This document shows positions 27,901 to 37,659 of a stretch of DNA of 64,000 nt, one piece after another (position 1 is the first letter of the stretch; every line of letters starts with the position of its first letter). Source of the stretch: Scytonematopsis contorta HA4267-MV1. Lineage in GTDB: Bacteria; Cyanobacteriota; Cyanobacteriia; Cyanobacteriales; Nostocaceae. The DNA lies in assembly GCA_019359035.1 (NCBI GenBank), contig JAHHIC010000038.1, positions 62,001-126,000 on the forward strand, in the 5' to 3' direction. A program made the position numbers and the translations under genes. The notes below the pieces were generated by a model that worked only from the letters and a program-made list of their open reading frames with translations, had not been told where the DNA came from and did not search any database.

Positions 27901-30900
27901 TTACAATCGCTCATTGGTTGCTTTGTTAATACAATAGCACTGCGTACAAACCTCAGTGGTAATCCTACGTTTCGAGAGTTACTCAAACGGGTTCAGAAAG
28001 TTGCAGTAGGAGCTTATGCTAATCAGGATTTGCCTTTTGACCAACTGGTAGAAGCTGTACAGCCGGAACGTGATTTGAGCCGACACCCATTATTCCAAGT
28101 ATGGTTTGCTTTGCACAATACTCCGATGCCGCCATTAGAAGTATCAGATATAACTTTAACTCGGTTAATGGTTGATGCTGGAACGGTACAGCTTGATTTA
28201 AGCTTAGATATGGAGGATACTTCTGATGGTCTTGTTGGCTGGATTGAGTACAGCACGGATTTGTTTAATACTGAGACAATCAATCGGATGATTGGGCATT
28301 TTACAACTTTGTTAGAAAGCATTGTTTCTAATCCGGAGCAAACTCTAACAGATGTGCCAATACTTACTCCAGTAGAACGACAAGAACTGCTAATTAATTT
28401 GAATAATACTCACAGTGATAATTTCCAAAGTAAATGCATCCACGAGTTGTTTGAGGAGCAGGTAGCAAGGACACCGGATATTCCTGGTGTTGTATTTAAC
28501 ACAGAACAGATAACCTATTATCAACTTAATCAGCGAGCTAATCAACTTGCTCATCACTTACGAAAACTGGGTGTGAAAGCTGAAGTTTTGGTTGGAATTT
28601 GCATGGAACGCTCTGTGGAAATGGTTATAGGAATTTTAGCGATTCTCAAAGCTGGTGGTGCTTACGTACCTTTAGACCCGACTTACCCCCAAGAGCGTCT
28701 AGAGTTTATGCTAGAAGATACCCAATTAGCTGTTCTATTAACTCAGGAGAAACTTCATAAAGAATTATCCCTGCACCACAACAATGGTACAGTGGTATAT
28801 GTTGATTCACGGCAGGAAAATACTGAAGAAAGTAAATTCAATCCTATTAATGAAGCATTACCCTTAAATCTTGCCTATGTGCTTTATACTTCGGGTTCTA
28901 CAGGCAAAAGCAAAGGTGTTTGTTGTTATCACTTAGGAGTTGTTAATCTCTTAGCAGATTTTGAACGTAGACATAAAATCAATCCTGGAGATGCTTGTAG
29001 TTTGTGGACAAGCCTCAATTTTGATGTTTCGCTATATGAAATATTCTCAGCTCTTTTATCAGGAGGAACGTTACATATTGTTCCAGAAAGTATTCGTTCT
29101 GATGGCACAAAGTTTGTTGAATGGTTAGCTTTTCATCAAATCACTAGTGCTTATATACCACCGTTCCAGATTAAAACCCTTTCTGATAAGCTGAGGGAAA
29201 AAGCAGAAAAATGGGCTTTACAGCGGTTACTTGTAGGTGTAGAACCGATTCCCGAATATTTGCTCAGTTTCATTCAAAAGCAAATTCCAGGATTACAGAT
29301 TATTAATGGTTATGGTCCAACTGAATCTACCATCTGTACTACTTTATATTCTGTGCATCTAGGAAAATCCTGTGATAGAAAAACACCAATTGGCCGTCCT
29401 GTTCAAAATACAGAGATTTATTTACTGGATAATTACTTACAACCAGTTCCAGTAGGAATTCCTGGGGAAATATATATTAGTGGTATAGGATTAGCACGGG
29501 GATATTTAAATTGTCCTGATTTAACTGCTAAAACATTTATACCTAATCCTTTCAGTAGTCAATCAGGAGCTTATCTATATAAAACTGGCGATCGCGCTAA
29601 ATATTTACCGGATGGTAATCTCGAAATTCTGGGACGCTTGGATAGCCAAGTCAAGTTTCGTGGTTTTCGTGTCGAACTAGGAGAGATTGAAGCTGTTTTG
29701 CGACAAAACCCACTTGTGCAGGAAACTGTTGTTTTATTAAGAGAGGATGTTCCTGGTGATAAGCGTTTGGTAGCATACGTAGTTCAAAATCAAAAACAAC
29801 AGAATGCCAATTCAAATCAGCCGCTATCTACATCAACACCAGAAGTAGAGTATCTATCGCAAATACAAACAGTTTATGACCAGTTCTACAGTTGGGAATT
29901 TTCCCAGTCCGACCCATCAATTAATTTAAGAGTTTGGAAAAGTAGTTATACCGAACATCCGTTACCAGAGTCCGAAATTCTTGAGTCTGTGGATAACACC
30001 GTGAGTCGAGTTATTTCTTTACATCCTCAGCGGGTACTAGAAATCGGCTGTGGTACAGGACTACTGCTATCGAGAATTGCACCTTACTGCCATCATTATA
30101 TTGGCATGGACATTTCAGAGGTTGCATTGCAATATCTTGAACAGCAGTTAGTAGCAAACAAACATAATTTGTTATCCAAAGTGAAACTTTTACAAGGAAT
30201 GGCACATGACCTAAGTGCAATAGCAGCAGAGGAAATAGATACTGTTATTCTCAATGAAATTGTCCAGAACTTTCCTAATATTGATTATTTGGTCAATGTT
30301 TTGGAAAAGGTTGTAGAACTTCTAAAATCAGGAGGTCGTATTTTTATAGGTGGGGTTCGCAGTTTACCACTTCAAAAAGCTTTTCATGCTTCTGTGCAAT
30401 TGCATCGTGTACCTGATTCTCTTACCAAAGTAAAGTTTGAGCAGCAAGTGCAAGAGCATCTGTCTGCCGATAATGAGTTAGTTATTGACCCAGCGTTATT
30501 TACGGTTATTCAACAACATATAACTAAAATTAGCCACGTAGAAATTCAACTTAAGGGAGGTAATTACCATAACGAATTGACTAAATTTAAATATGATGTA
30601 ATTCTTTACATTGGCTCTCCTGGTGAAAGAAGAAAAAACGTAACAGTGTTAGACTGGCAGCAGCAGCAATTAACTGTTCAAGCAATACATCAGTTGCTTT
30701 TAGATACAAAGCCAGAAAATTTGCTACTACAAAGAGTTTCTAACGTTCGTCTTTCAGATGAAATTAAAATTTTACAATGGCTGGCAAAGACTGAACCATT
30801 AGAAACTATTGGTAATTTACGGCAGACTCTCCAAAATACTCCAAAGACTGGATTAGAACCTGAAGACTTATGGAAATTAAGCCAGCAGCTACCCTACTTT

Positions 30901-31581
30901 GTTAAAATTAATTGGTCTGGTACAGATGGCTGTTATGATGTAATATTTAAACAGCAAAATATACCTGGAATTGATGGTAAAGTAGCAGCAGTATCTTCAG
31001 ATATACAACAAGACAAGGCTAATATCCGTCCTTGGGAAGAATACGGTAATCAGCGACCGCAGCAAACATTTTCCCAAAAACTAATTCCCCAATTGCGCGA
31101 TTTTCTGAAGGAAAAATTGCCTGATTACATGATACCAAATGCATTTGTGATTCTGGAAACCCTACCTCTACTGCCAAATGGTAAAGTAGATAGGCGTTCC
31201 CTGCCACAGCCAGAGAATACTCGTGTAGATTTGGGAACTGCTTTTGTTGCACCTAAAACTCAAGTTGAACAAGCTATTGCTGCTGCTTGGTATGAGATAT
31301 TGCAGGTAGATAAAATAGGAATTAATGACAATTTCTTTGACCTTGGTGGTAATTCATTACTGATTGTTCAGCTTCATAATAAATTACGGGAAATTTTCGG
31401 GCAAGAGTTGTCAGTTGTAGAACTGTTTCAATATCCAACAATTAGTGCCTTATCCAAGCATTTGAATCAACAACAAGAAGTAGAATTTGCAGTTGATTCG
31501 ATTCATGTTCGAGTGCAAAAACAAAAACAAGCTTTAAATCACCAAAAACAATTAATGAACAGAAAGCAACAGAAACTATGA
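24937..31581 (+). CDS. NRPS loading protein: FAAL-ACP-C-A(N-methyltransferase)-PCP
   Basis: This 2214-residue protein starts the assembly line. Residues about 1-590 are a fatty-acyl-AMP ligase (YTSGSTGTPKGVMLTHG near 180; SSGKIQRR near 558), followed by an acyl carrier with Ser647 (GVDSI). A condensation domain (about 700-1140) has intact HHIAADG at 840-846. The adenylation domain has YTSGSTGKSKG at 1317; my alignment to GrsA gives pocket residues D-V-Y-Y-L-G-G-I-C, which I cannot match to a known amino acid. An N-methyltransferase (SAM motif LEIGCGTG near 1702) is inserted between core motifs A8 and A9. The final carrier has Ser2140 (GGNSLL). The fatty acid is therefore joined to an N-methylated residue, then handed to the PKS encoded 57 bases downstream. 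Confidence 0.95.
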   Translation: MDKHYIDSGKTCDKCLTIVELLHYVSLAQPSLDAFIFLQDGETEEVTLTYQELDRLARRVAVQLQSKGLAGERALLLYPPGLDFVVAFFGCLYAGVIAVPAYPPRNERNTPRIKAILADAQAAIALTTTVVLPTVRSLLTQKADSSSLLWVTTDNLPQGTEYNWQQPCVNIDTLAFMQYTSGSTGTPKGVMLTHGNLMHNAAMTYTYMGHSSSCVFVSWLPLYHDMGLIGAILQPLYGRFTCILMPPASFLQRPYRWLKAISDYKGTTSGGPNFAYELCVQKITPEQRATLDLSSWSVAFNGAEPIRHDTLERFATTFADCGFRKEAFYPCYGMAEATLMVSGGVKAALPMTKTIQKTSLERNLVIDIQSGDKDCLTLVGCGQTLPEQQIIIVNPETLTCCSANQVGEIWVSGASVGRGYWNRPEETQQTFRACVRDEFSKGFLRTGDLGFLDSNNELFITGRARDLIIIRGRNLYPQDIELTAESSHPSLRSGSCAAFTVEIDNEEKLVIVQEPEFRAKPNTEEVITAIRQAVAEEHEVQVYAVVLIKPGSISKTSSGKIQRRATRAKFLRNEFNVIENSILNHLSNNSHLQHNNNLNREALLAVESKNRQQLLEDYLHQQVAYILKVEPSQFKPWQSLNRMGVDSIMAIELKNCIEVNFGVEVSAANFLDGISVSQLATQVSEQLIKANSTSLSKILQVNTSNSEYPLSFAQQRLWFFDQLEPGNPFYNIPIAARLTGVVNVAVLEQSLNAIVQRHTVLRTTFTTKEGKALQVVTPSLTVVIPVIDLEKLEEIKQSETLQRLMVEEARRPFDLADGSLLRCTLVRLHQAEHIMLLTIHHIAADGWSMGVFLRELAAFYEAFSTGKPLTLGKLPIQYTDFAIWQRNWLQGDVLNTQLAYWQQQLIKPLLVIDLPTDYPRPPVQSFIGKKQSFELSESLTQALKAVSRQEGVTLFMTLLTAFKLLLYRYSGQQDILVGSPVANRNQKELQSLIGCFVNTIALRTNLSGNPTFRELLKRVQKVAVGAYANQDLPFDQLVEAVQPERDLSRHPLFQVWFALHNTPMPPLEVSDITLTRLMVDAGTVQLDLSLDMEDTSDGLVGWIEYSTDLFNTETINRMIGHFTTLLESIVSNPEQTLTDVPILTPVERQELLINLNNTHSDNFQSKCIHELFEEQVARTPDIPGVVFNTEQITYYQLNQRANQLAHHLRKLGVKAEVLVGICMERSVEMVIGILAILKAGGAYVPLDPTYPQERLEFMLEDTQLAVLLTQEKLHKELSLHHNNGTVVYVDSRQENTEESKFNPINEALPLNLAYVLYTSGSTGKSKGVCCYHLGVVNLLADFERRHKINPGDACSLWTSLNFDVSLYEIFSALLSGGTLHIVPESIRSDGTKFVEWLAFHQITSAYIPPFQIKTLSDKLREKAEKWALQRLLVGVEPIPEYLLSFIQKQIPGLQIINGYGPTESTICTTLYSVHLGKSCDRKTPIGRPVQNTEIYLLDNYLQPVPVGIPGEIYISGIGLARGYLNCPDLTAKTFIPNPFSSQSGAYLYKTGDRAKYLPDGNLEILGRLDSQVKFRGFRVELGEIEAVLRQNPLVQETVVLLREDVPGDKRLVAYVVQNQKQQNANSNQPLSTSTPEVEYLSQIQTVYDQFYSWEFSQSDPSINLRVWKSSYTEHPLPESEILESVDNTVSRVISLHPQRVLEIGCGTGLLLSRIAPYCHHYIGMDISEVALQYLEQQLVANKHNLLSKVKLLQGMAHDLSAIAAEEIDTVILNEIVQNFPNIDYLVNVLEKVVELLKSGGRIFIGGVRSLPLQKAFHASVQLHRVPDSLTKVKFEQQVQEHLSADNELVIDPALFTVIQQHITKISHVEIQLKGGNYHNELTKFKYDVILYIGSPGERRKNVTVLDWQQQQLTVQAIHQLLLDTKPENLLLQRVSNVRLSDEIKILQWLAKTEPLETIGNLRQTLQNTPKTGLEPEDLWKLSQQLPYFVKINWSGTDGCYDVIFKQQNIPGIDGKVAAVSSDIQQDKANIRPWEEYGNQRPQQTFSQKLIPQLRDFLKEKLPDYMIPNAFVILETLPLLPNGKVDRRSLPQPENTRVDLGTAFVAPKTQVEQAIAAAWYEILQVDKIGINDNFFDLGGNSLLIVQLHNKLREIFGQELSVVELFQYPTISALSKHLNQQQEVEFAVDSIHVRVQKQKQALNHQKQLMNRKQQKL

Positions 31582-31638
31582 AAAATTTAGCAAGTTATTT
31601 ATTCAATTTTATTTGAACAAACGAGGGAAAAGAGAGTA

Positions 31639-34600
31639 ATGAGTAAGGAAGAAGTGAGCGCATTAATAGAAGAAGTAGCTATTATCGGTATGGCAGGGCG
31701 TTTTCCTGGAGCAAAAAACATTGCAGAATTTTGGCAAAATTTACATTCCGGAGTGGAATCTATTTCTATTTTCACGGATGAGGAGTTAGCATCTACTGGA
31801 ATAAACCAATCATTACTAAATGATAAAAACTATGTAAAATCAGGCTATATCTTAGAAGATACTGAACTATTTGATGCAAATTTTTTTGATTTTAACCCCA
31901 AAGAAGCTGAAACTACAGACCCGCAGCAGCGTATTTTTCTAGAGTGTGCTTGGGAAGCTCTTGAGAATGCTGGTTATGACTCTATGAGATGCGAAAGTCG
32001 TATTGGTATTTACGCTGGAACAAGTGAGAATAACTATTTATCTTTTGATTTTCAAAGCGACAGTGTAGGCTCGTCAAAATGCTATCAAACATCAATTGGA
32101 AATGATAAAGATTACCTGACTACTCGTGTATCTTATAAATTAAATCTCACAGGTCCGAGTTTAACCGTCCAAACAGCTTGTTCTACATCATTAGTTGCGG
32201 TCTCCCTTGCTTGCCAAAGTTTGTTAAATTATCAATGTGATATTGCTTTAGCGGGGGGAGTATCAATCCATGTGCCGCAAAAAACTGGTTATTTACATGA
32301 ACCCGGAGGGACTTTATCCTCTGATGGTCACTGCTATGCCTTTGATGCCAAAGCACAAGGCATAACTATTGGTAATGGTGTGGGAACTGTTGTTCTCAAA
32401 CGACTCAGTGATGCAATTACTGATGGTGACTGTATCCATGCCGTAATAAAAAGTACAGCTATTAATAATGACGGCTCTTCAAAAGTCGGTTTTACAGCTC
32501 CTAGTGTAGACGGCCAAGTGGAAGTAATTACAGAAGCAATGATGCTTGCTTCTGTCGAACCTGAGACAATAACCTATATTGAAGCTCATGGTACTGGTAC
32601 AGCTTTAGGCGACCCAATTGAGATTGCTGCACTTACCAAAGTTTTTCGTGCTACTACTGATAAAAAGGGTTTCTGTGCTATTGGTTCAGTTAAAACAAGT
32701 ATTGGTCACCTCGATGCAGCATCTGGGGTAGCCGGGTTAATCAAAACTGTTCTGGCTCTAAAAAATAAGCAAATACCACCTAGCCTCAATTTTAGTCAAC
32801 CTAACCCAAAAATTGATTTTGCAAATAGTCCTTTTTATGTAAATACAAAACTCACAGAGTGGAAAATAGGAATAATGCCTCGTCGTGCTGGCGTTAGTTC
32901 TTTGGGTATGGGTGGAACTAATGCCCATGTAATTCTTGAAGAAGCTCCAATACTAGAAGTTTCCAGTTCTTCTCGTCCTTGGCAATTGTTACTACTTTCT
33001 GCAAAAACAGAGTCTGCGTTAGAAACTGCGACACAAAATTTAGTGCAACATCTTACAGAGGATTGTGACATTAACTTAGCAGATTTGGCTTACACACTTC
33101 AAGTAGGCCGTAGGCAGTTCAATTATCGTCGTATATTGGTGTGCCAAAATAATGAAGATGCACTTAGCGCACTTAGCGAGCAAAGAGAGAAACGAGTTTT
33201 TACCTACTTCCAAAAGTCTACCCATCCTTCCATTACTTTTATGTTTCCCGGACAGGGTGCTCAATATGTGAATATGGGCAAAGAACTTTATCAACATGAA
33301 CCAACATTCCGCGACCAAGTAGACCGTTGTTGTTTAATCTTAAACCCTTACTTAGGATTAGATTTGCGTTCGCTACTCTATCCAAAGGAAAGCGAGAGCA
33401 AGGAAACAGCCGAAAGATTGAGACAGACTAATATCACCCAGCCAGCACTCTTTGTAGTTGAATATGCTTTAGCTCAATTATGGATATCCTGGGGTATTCC
33501 TCCTAGTGCAATGATTGGTCATAGCATAGGGGAATATGTCGCAGCGTGTCTTGCAAATGTTATGTCTCTTGAGGATGCTTTAGCTCTGGTTGTAATGCGT
33601 GGGTTATTAATGCAGCAAATGCCTTCGGGAGCGATGCTCTCGGTTTCATTACCAGAGACAGAAGTTATAAATTTACTAAACGAAAACTTGTCTTTAGAAA
33701 ATTTGTCTTTAGCCGCTATTAATGCTCCTTCTTCTTGTGTAATATCAGGAACCCATGCTGCTATAGAAACATTTAAAGAACAACTTATAGTCAAAGGTAT
33801 AAAATACTCCTACTTACATACTTCCCATGCCTTTCATTCTCAGATGACGGAACCTGTGAAAGAACGGTTTATTCAGGAAATTCAAAAAATTAAACTAAAT
33901 CCTCCTCAAATTCCCTTTATCTCGAATGTTACAGGAACCTGGATTACACCACAAGAGGCTACAGACCCCAATTATTGGGGGAGACATTTACGGCAAACAG
34001 TACACTTTAGTGGTGGAATTAATAAATTATTAGAAGAAAAAAATTGTATTTTATTAGAAGTCGGACCAGCACGTACTTTATCTACCTTTGCTAAACAACA
34101 TATTGTCGATAAGGCAGAGCAAATAGTATTAAGTTCATTGCGTCATCCACAGGAAGAAAAATCAGATGTATTCTTTTTGTTAAACACGCTAGGTAATCTT
34201 TGGTTAGCTGGAGTTAATATAAATTGGTGTAGCTTTTATACTCATGAAAGTCGTCAGCGGATTCCTTTACCAACTTATCCATTTGAACGTCAGCGTTACT
34301 GGATTGAACCTCAGAAAAAAACTACTGATTTTGCTGAGGCAAATCTTAAAAAACCAAATATTGCAGACTGGTTTTATGTCCCTGTATGGAAACAAGCAAT
34401 TTTATTTCCGACCGTTACGTCTAGTGAACAATCCAAAAAATTGTGCTGGTTAGTTTTTGCCGATAAAGATAGGTTTGGCACACAAATCACACAATTTCTG
34501 CAAAATAGCGGTCACCACGTCATTAGTGTGGAGCCAGGAGAGCAGTTCCAGCAACTAAGCAAATGTATATATACAGTCAACCCCCAGAAGCCAAAAGACT

Positions 34601-37600
34601 ATGATACCTTGCTGGCAGAATTGGAAGTATTAGGTAAAATTCCCGATAAAATTGTTCATCTCTGGAGTGTCGCAGCCAACGAGCAAACACAACTGGGAAG
34701 CGAGTACTTTGAAAAGTGCCAAAATCTTGGTTTCTACAGCTTGTTATTTTTGGTACAGTCTTTCGATAAACAGGATATCGTTAAGCCAATAAATATTTTT
34801 GTCGTGACAAATAGTATACACGACGTGACGGGTGCTGAAAAGTTAAATCCGGAACAGGCAACTATATTAGGAATGTGTAAAGTCATACCTCAAGAGTATA
34901 ACAATATTACTTGTCGTAGCATAGATATAGTGACTCCGGATGCTGAAAGTTTCCCAGAAAATCAGCTTATAGACCAGCTAGTAACAGAGGTCTGTAACAA
35001 ATCATCAGACTTAGTTGTTGCGTACCGTGGATACCATCGTTGGGCACAAACATTTGAGGCAATACCTTGGGATAATTCTACATACGATTTAGGTTGTGGT
35101 ATCAAGGACTATGGAGTATACCTTATTACTGGTGGGCTAGGTGGCGTAGGTCTTGAACTGGCTGAATATCTAGCAAAAACAGTAAAAGCAAAACTAGTTT
35201 TAATAGGAAGGCTACCTCTTCCCCAACGAGATGAATGGCAGCAATGGCTAACAACTCATAGCGAGACAGATAAAGTGAGCCGCAAGATAATAAAAGTCCA
35301 AGAACTTGAACAATTAGGTGCAGAGGTTTTCATACAAAGTGCTGATGTTACCAATGAAGCACAAATGCAAGCAGTAATTGCTCAGGTTTGCAAGCGTTTG
35401 GGTAGGATTAATGGAGTTATCCATGCGGCTGGTATCAAGTTATTTAAAACAATTAGACAATTAGATAAAGATGAATGTGAAAAGCAATTAAAAACTAACG
35501 GACATGGCTTATTTGTTTTAGAAAAAGTTTTGCAAGGGATAGAGCTTGATTTTTGCCTGTTGATATCTTCTTTATCATCTGTATTAGGTGCATTAGGCAT
35601 GGCGGCTTATCCATCTGCACACCTTTTTACTGATGCTTTTGCTTATAAGCACAACCAGAAAAACTCTACACGTTGGATGAGTGTGAACTGGGATAATTGG
35701 TTAACTAGCGAATTAGCTGCGGAATTAACTGGTAAACCAGAAATTTCAACTGATGGGTTCATGACACCTAGCGAAGGAGTGGATGTATTTAAATATGTCT
35801 TATCTCTGAAAAATTCGACTCAAGTAGTTGTTTCAATATCTGATTTGCAAGCTAGAATTAAAAAATGGATTCAGCGTGAATCGTCACAAATTAAAGCTGA
35901 TTCGCTGCAAGTAGATTCCCAATCACTCCACTCTAGACCTAACTTACGCAATACTTATGTTGCTCCCAGGGATGAAACGGAGCAAATCCTTGCTACCATT
36001 TGGCAAGAAGTTCTGGGATTTGAACAAGTGGGTATACATGATAACTTCTTGGAGTTAGGAGGGGATTCTCTCCTCAGCATTCAGGTCACTGCTAAAGCAA
36101 ATAAAGCGGGGTTACGTCTCACCAATCAACATTTGTTTGAATATCCAACAGTTGCGGAATTAGCATCCGTAGCGAGTAAGACTCAGGCTGTACTGAGTCA
36201 ACAAGGATTAGTGCAAGGAGAATTACCTTTAACACCTATCCAACACTGGTTTTTTGAGCAGGATTTAGTTGAAAAAAACCATTGGAACCAAACTATTTTA
36301 CTGGAACTAAAACAAGTTATTGTTCCAACAAGATTGGCGCAGGCTGTACAATATTTGCTAATACAACATGACGCCTTGCGTTTGCGTTATGTGCAACATG
36401 AATCTGACTTCCAACAAATTAATGTACTTCCCGACGAATTTGTGCCGTTTGTACAAGTAGATTTGTCCCAACAGCCAGAAGTGTTACAAGAGTCTGCTTT
36501 TGAAGCCGCAACTAATCAGCTGCAAGCATCCCTCAATCTTTTCTCTGGTCCACTTTTACAGGTTGCTCTTTTTGATTTAGGAACACAGCAACCTCAACGA
36601 TTACTACTTATTATCCACCATTTGGCAGTTGATGTCGGTTCTTGGCGAATTTTACTTGATGACTTAGAAACAGCATACCAACTTTTGAGCGAAGGCAAAG
36701 CAATTAAACTGCCTGCCAAAACAACCTCTTTCAAACAGTGGTCAGAACGACTAATTAAGTATGCTCAGTCAACAGAATTGCAATCTGAGGGAGTTTATTG
36801 GTCGTCAGCCTCTTGTGAGTTGGCATTGCCATTACCTGTAGATTATCCAGGAGGAGCAAATACTGTAGTATCAGCAAATACCATATCAGTGACACTGAGT
36901 GCTGCGGAAACTCAGGCACTATTAAAAGAAGTAGCAATAGCCTATCGAGTCCAAGTTGAGGAAATTGTACTTTCTGCCTTAATGCAAGCAACTACTAAGT
37001 GGACTGGAACAAAGTCATTGCTGATTGATTTGGAGGGAAATGGAAGGGATGTAATTTTTGATGATATAGACTTATCTCGAACGGTGGGATGGTTTACCAC
37101 CCTTGCTCCTGCATTTTTGAATTTAGAGGAGGCTTCCAAACCAGAGGAAGCATTGAAGCTGGTTAAAGAAAAACTCCATAATTTACCAAATCAAGGTATT
37201 GGTTATGGTGTACTACGCTACTTGGGCCATGATGAGATAATTACCGAAAAAATACGATTGTCACCACAAGCGGAGATAATTTTCCTTTACCTAGGCAATC
37301 TGGAAGAAAATTTACCAAAATCCCCTTTGTGGAAGCTGTCTCAGAAATCTTCTCTTAACTCCTTTAGTTTGCATTCCAAGCGAAGCCATCTTTTAGAAGT
37401 TAATGCTTTGATTATTCAAAATCAACTCAGAGTAGACTGGACTTATAGTACAAACGTACATAAAGCAGAGACAGTTCAGAAATTAACTGAAGATTTTGTA
37501 CAAGCTTTGCGAACGTTAATTAAAAATTGTAAGTCCTCTTCCTTAGAAAATTATACTCCTTCCGACTTTGCTGAATTTACATCCAGTCAATGGAGTCAGA

Positions 37601-37659
37601 CTGATTTAGAAAATATTTTAGAAGCTATCAATAAATCAGAAGGTTCTGCAGCACAATGA
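31639..37659 (+). CDS. PKS module with terminal epimerase-like domain: KS-AT-KR-ACP-E
   Basis: This 2006-residue protein has a ketosynthase with Cys181 (TACSTS), HGTGT and GHLDA histidines; an acyltransferase with Ser629 (GHSIGEY) and HAFH, the malonyl-CoA signature; a ketoreductase (GGLGGVGL near 1165) whose active-site region reads YPSAH instead of the usual YxxAN; and a carrier with Ser1477 (GGDSLLS). The last 450 residues are an NRPS epimerization-type domain: PIQHWFFEQ, HHLAVDVGSWRIL (1660 on), LEGNGRD, RTVGWFT and GIGYGVLRYL. The end (TPSDFAEF then LENILEAIN) is a COM-donor tail that fits the COM acceptor at the start of the next protein. An E domain behind a PKS carrier is odd, as there is no amino-acyl alpha carbon to epimerise. 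The stop overlaps the next start by four bases (ATGA). Confidence 0.93.
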   Translation: MSKEEVSALIEEVAIIGMAGRFPGAKNIAEFWQNLHSGVESISIFTDEELASTGINQSLLNDKNYVKSGYILEDTELFDANFFDFNPKEAETTDPQQRIFLECAWEALENAGYDSMRCESRIGIYAGTSENNYLSFDFQSDSVGSSKCYQTSIGNDKDYLTTRVSYKLNLTGPSLTVQTACSTSLVAVSLACQSLLNYQCDIALAGGVSIHVPQKTGYLHEPGGTLSSDGHCYAFDAKAQGITIGNGVGTVVLKRLSDAITDGDCIHAVIKSTAINNDGSSKVGFTAPSVDGQVEVITEAMMLASVEPETITYIEAHGTGTALGDPIEIAALTKVFRATTDKKGFCAIGSVKTSIGHLDAASGVAGLIKTVLALKNKQIPPSLNFSQPNPKIDFANSPFYVNTKLTEWKIGIMPRRAGVSSLGMGGTNAHVILEEAPILEVSSSSRPWQLLLLSAKTESALETATQNLVQHLTEDCDINLADLAYTLQVGRRQFNYRRILVCQNNEDALSALSEQREKRVFTYFQKSTHPSITFMFPGQGAQYVNMGKELYQHEPTFRDQVDRCCLILNPYLGLDLRSLLYPKESESKETAERLRQTNITQPALFVVEYALAQLWISWGIPPSAMIGHSIGEYVAACLANVMSLEDALALVVMRGLLMQQMPSGAMLSVSLPETEVINLLNENLSLENLSLAAINAPSSCVISGTHAAIETFKEQLIVKGIKYSYLHTSHAFHSQMTEPVKERFIQEIQKIKLNPPQIPFISNVTGTWITPQEATDPNYWGRHLRQTVHFSGGINKLLEEKNCILLEVGPARTLSTFAKQHIVDKAEQIVLSSLRHPQEEKSDVFFLLNTLGNLWLAGVNINWCSFYTHESRQRIPLPTYPFERQRYWIEPQKKTTDFAEANLKKPNIADWFYVPVWKQAILFPTVTSSEQSKKLCWLVFADKDRFGTQITQFLQNSGHHVISVEPGEQFQQLSKCIYTVNPQKPKDYDTLLAELEVLGKIPDKIVHLWSVAANEQTQLGSEYFEKCQNLGFYSLLFLVQSFDKQDIVKPINIFVVTNSIHDVTGAEKLNPEQATILGMCKVIPQEYNNITCRSIDIVTPDAESFPENQLIDQLVTEVCNKSSDLVVAYRGYHRWAQTFEAIPWDNSTYDLGCGIKDYGVYLITGGLGGVGLELAEYLAKTVKAKLVLIGRLPLPQRDEWQQWLTTHSETDKVSRKIIKVQELEQLGAEVFIQSADVTNEAQMQAVIAQVCKRLGRINGVIHAAGIKLFKTIRQLDKDECEKQLKTNGHGLFVLEKVLQGIELDFCLLISSLSSVLGALGMAAYPSAHLFTDAFAYKHNQKNSTRWMSVNWDNWLTSELAAELTGKPEISTDGFMTPSEGVDVFKYVLSLKNSTQVVVSISDLQARIKKWIQRESSQIKADSLQVDSQSLHSRPNLRNTYVAPRDETEQILATIWQEVLGFEQVGIHDNFLELGGDSLLSIQVTAKANKAGLRLTNQHLFEYPTVAELASVASKTQAVLSQQGLVQGELPLTPIQHWFFEQDLVEKNHWNQTILLELKQVIVPTRLAQAVQYLLIQHDALRLRYVQHESDFQQINVLPDEFVPFVQVDLSQQPEVLQESAFEAATNQLQASLNLFSGPLLQVALFDLGTQQPQRLLLIIHHLAVDVGSWRILLDDLETAYQLLSEGKAIKLPAKTTSFKQWSERLIKYAQSTELQSEGVYWSSASCELALPLPVDYPGGANTVVSANTISVTLSAAETQALLKEVAIAYRVQVEEIVLSALMQATTKWTGTKSLLIDLEGNGRDVIFDDIDLSRTVGWFTTLAPAFLNLEEASKPEEALKLVKEKLHNLPNQGIGYGVLRYLGHDEIITEKIRLSPQAEIIFLYLGNLEENLPKSPLWKLSQKSSLNSFSLHSKRSHLLEVNALIIQNQLRVDWTYSTNVHKAETVQKLTEDFVQALRTLIKNCKSSSLENYTPSDFAEFTSSQWSQTDLENILEAINKSEGSAAQ

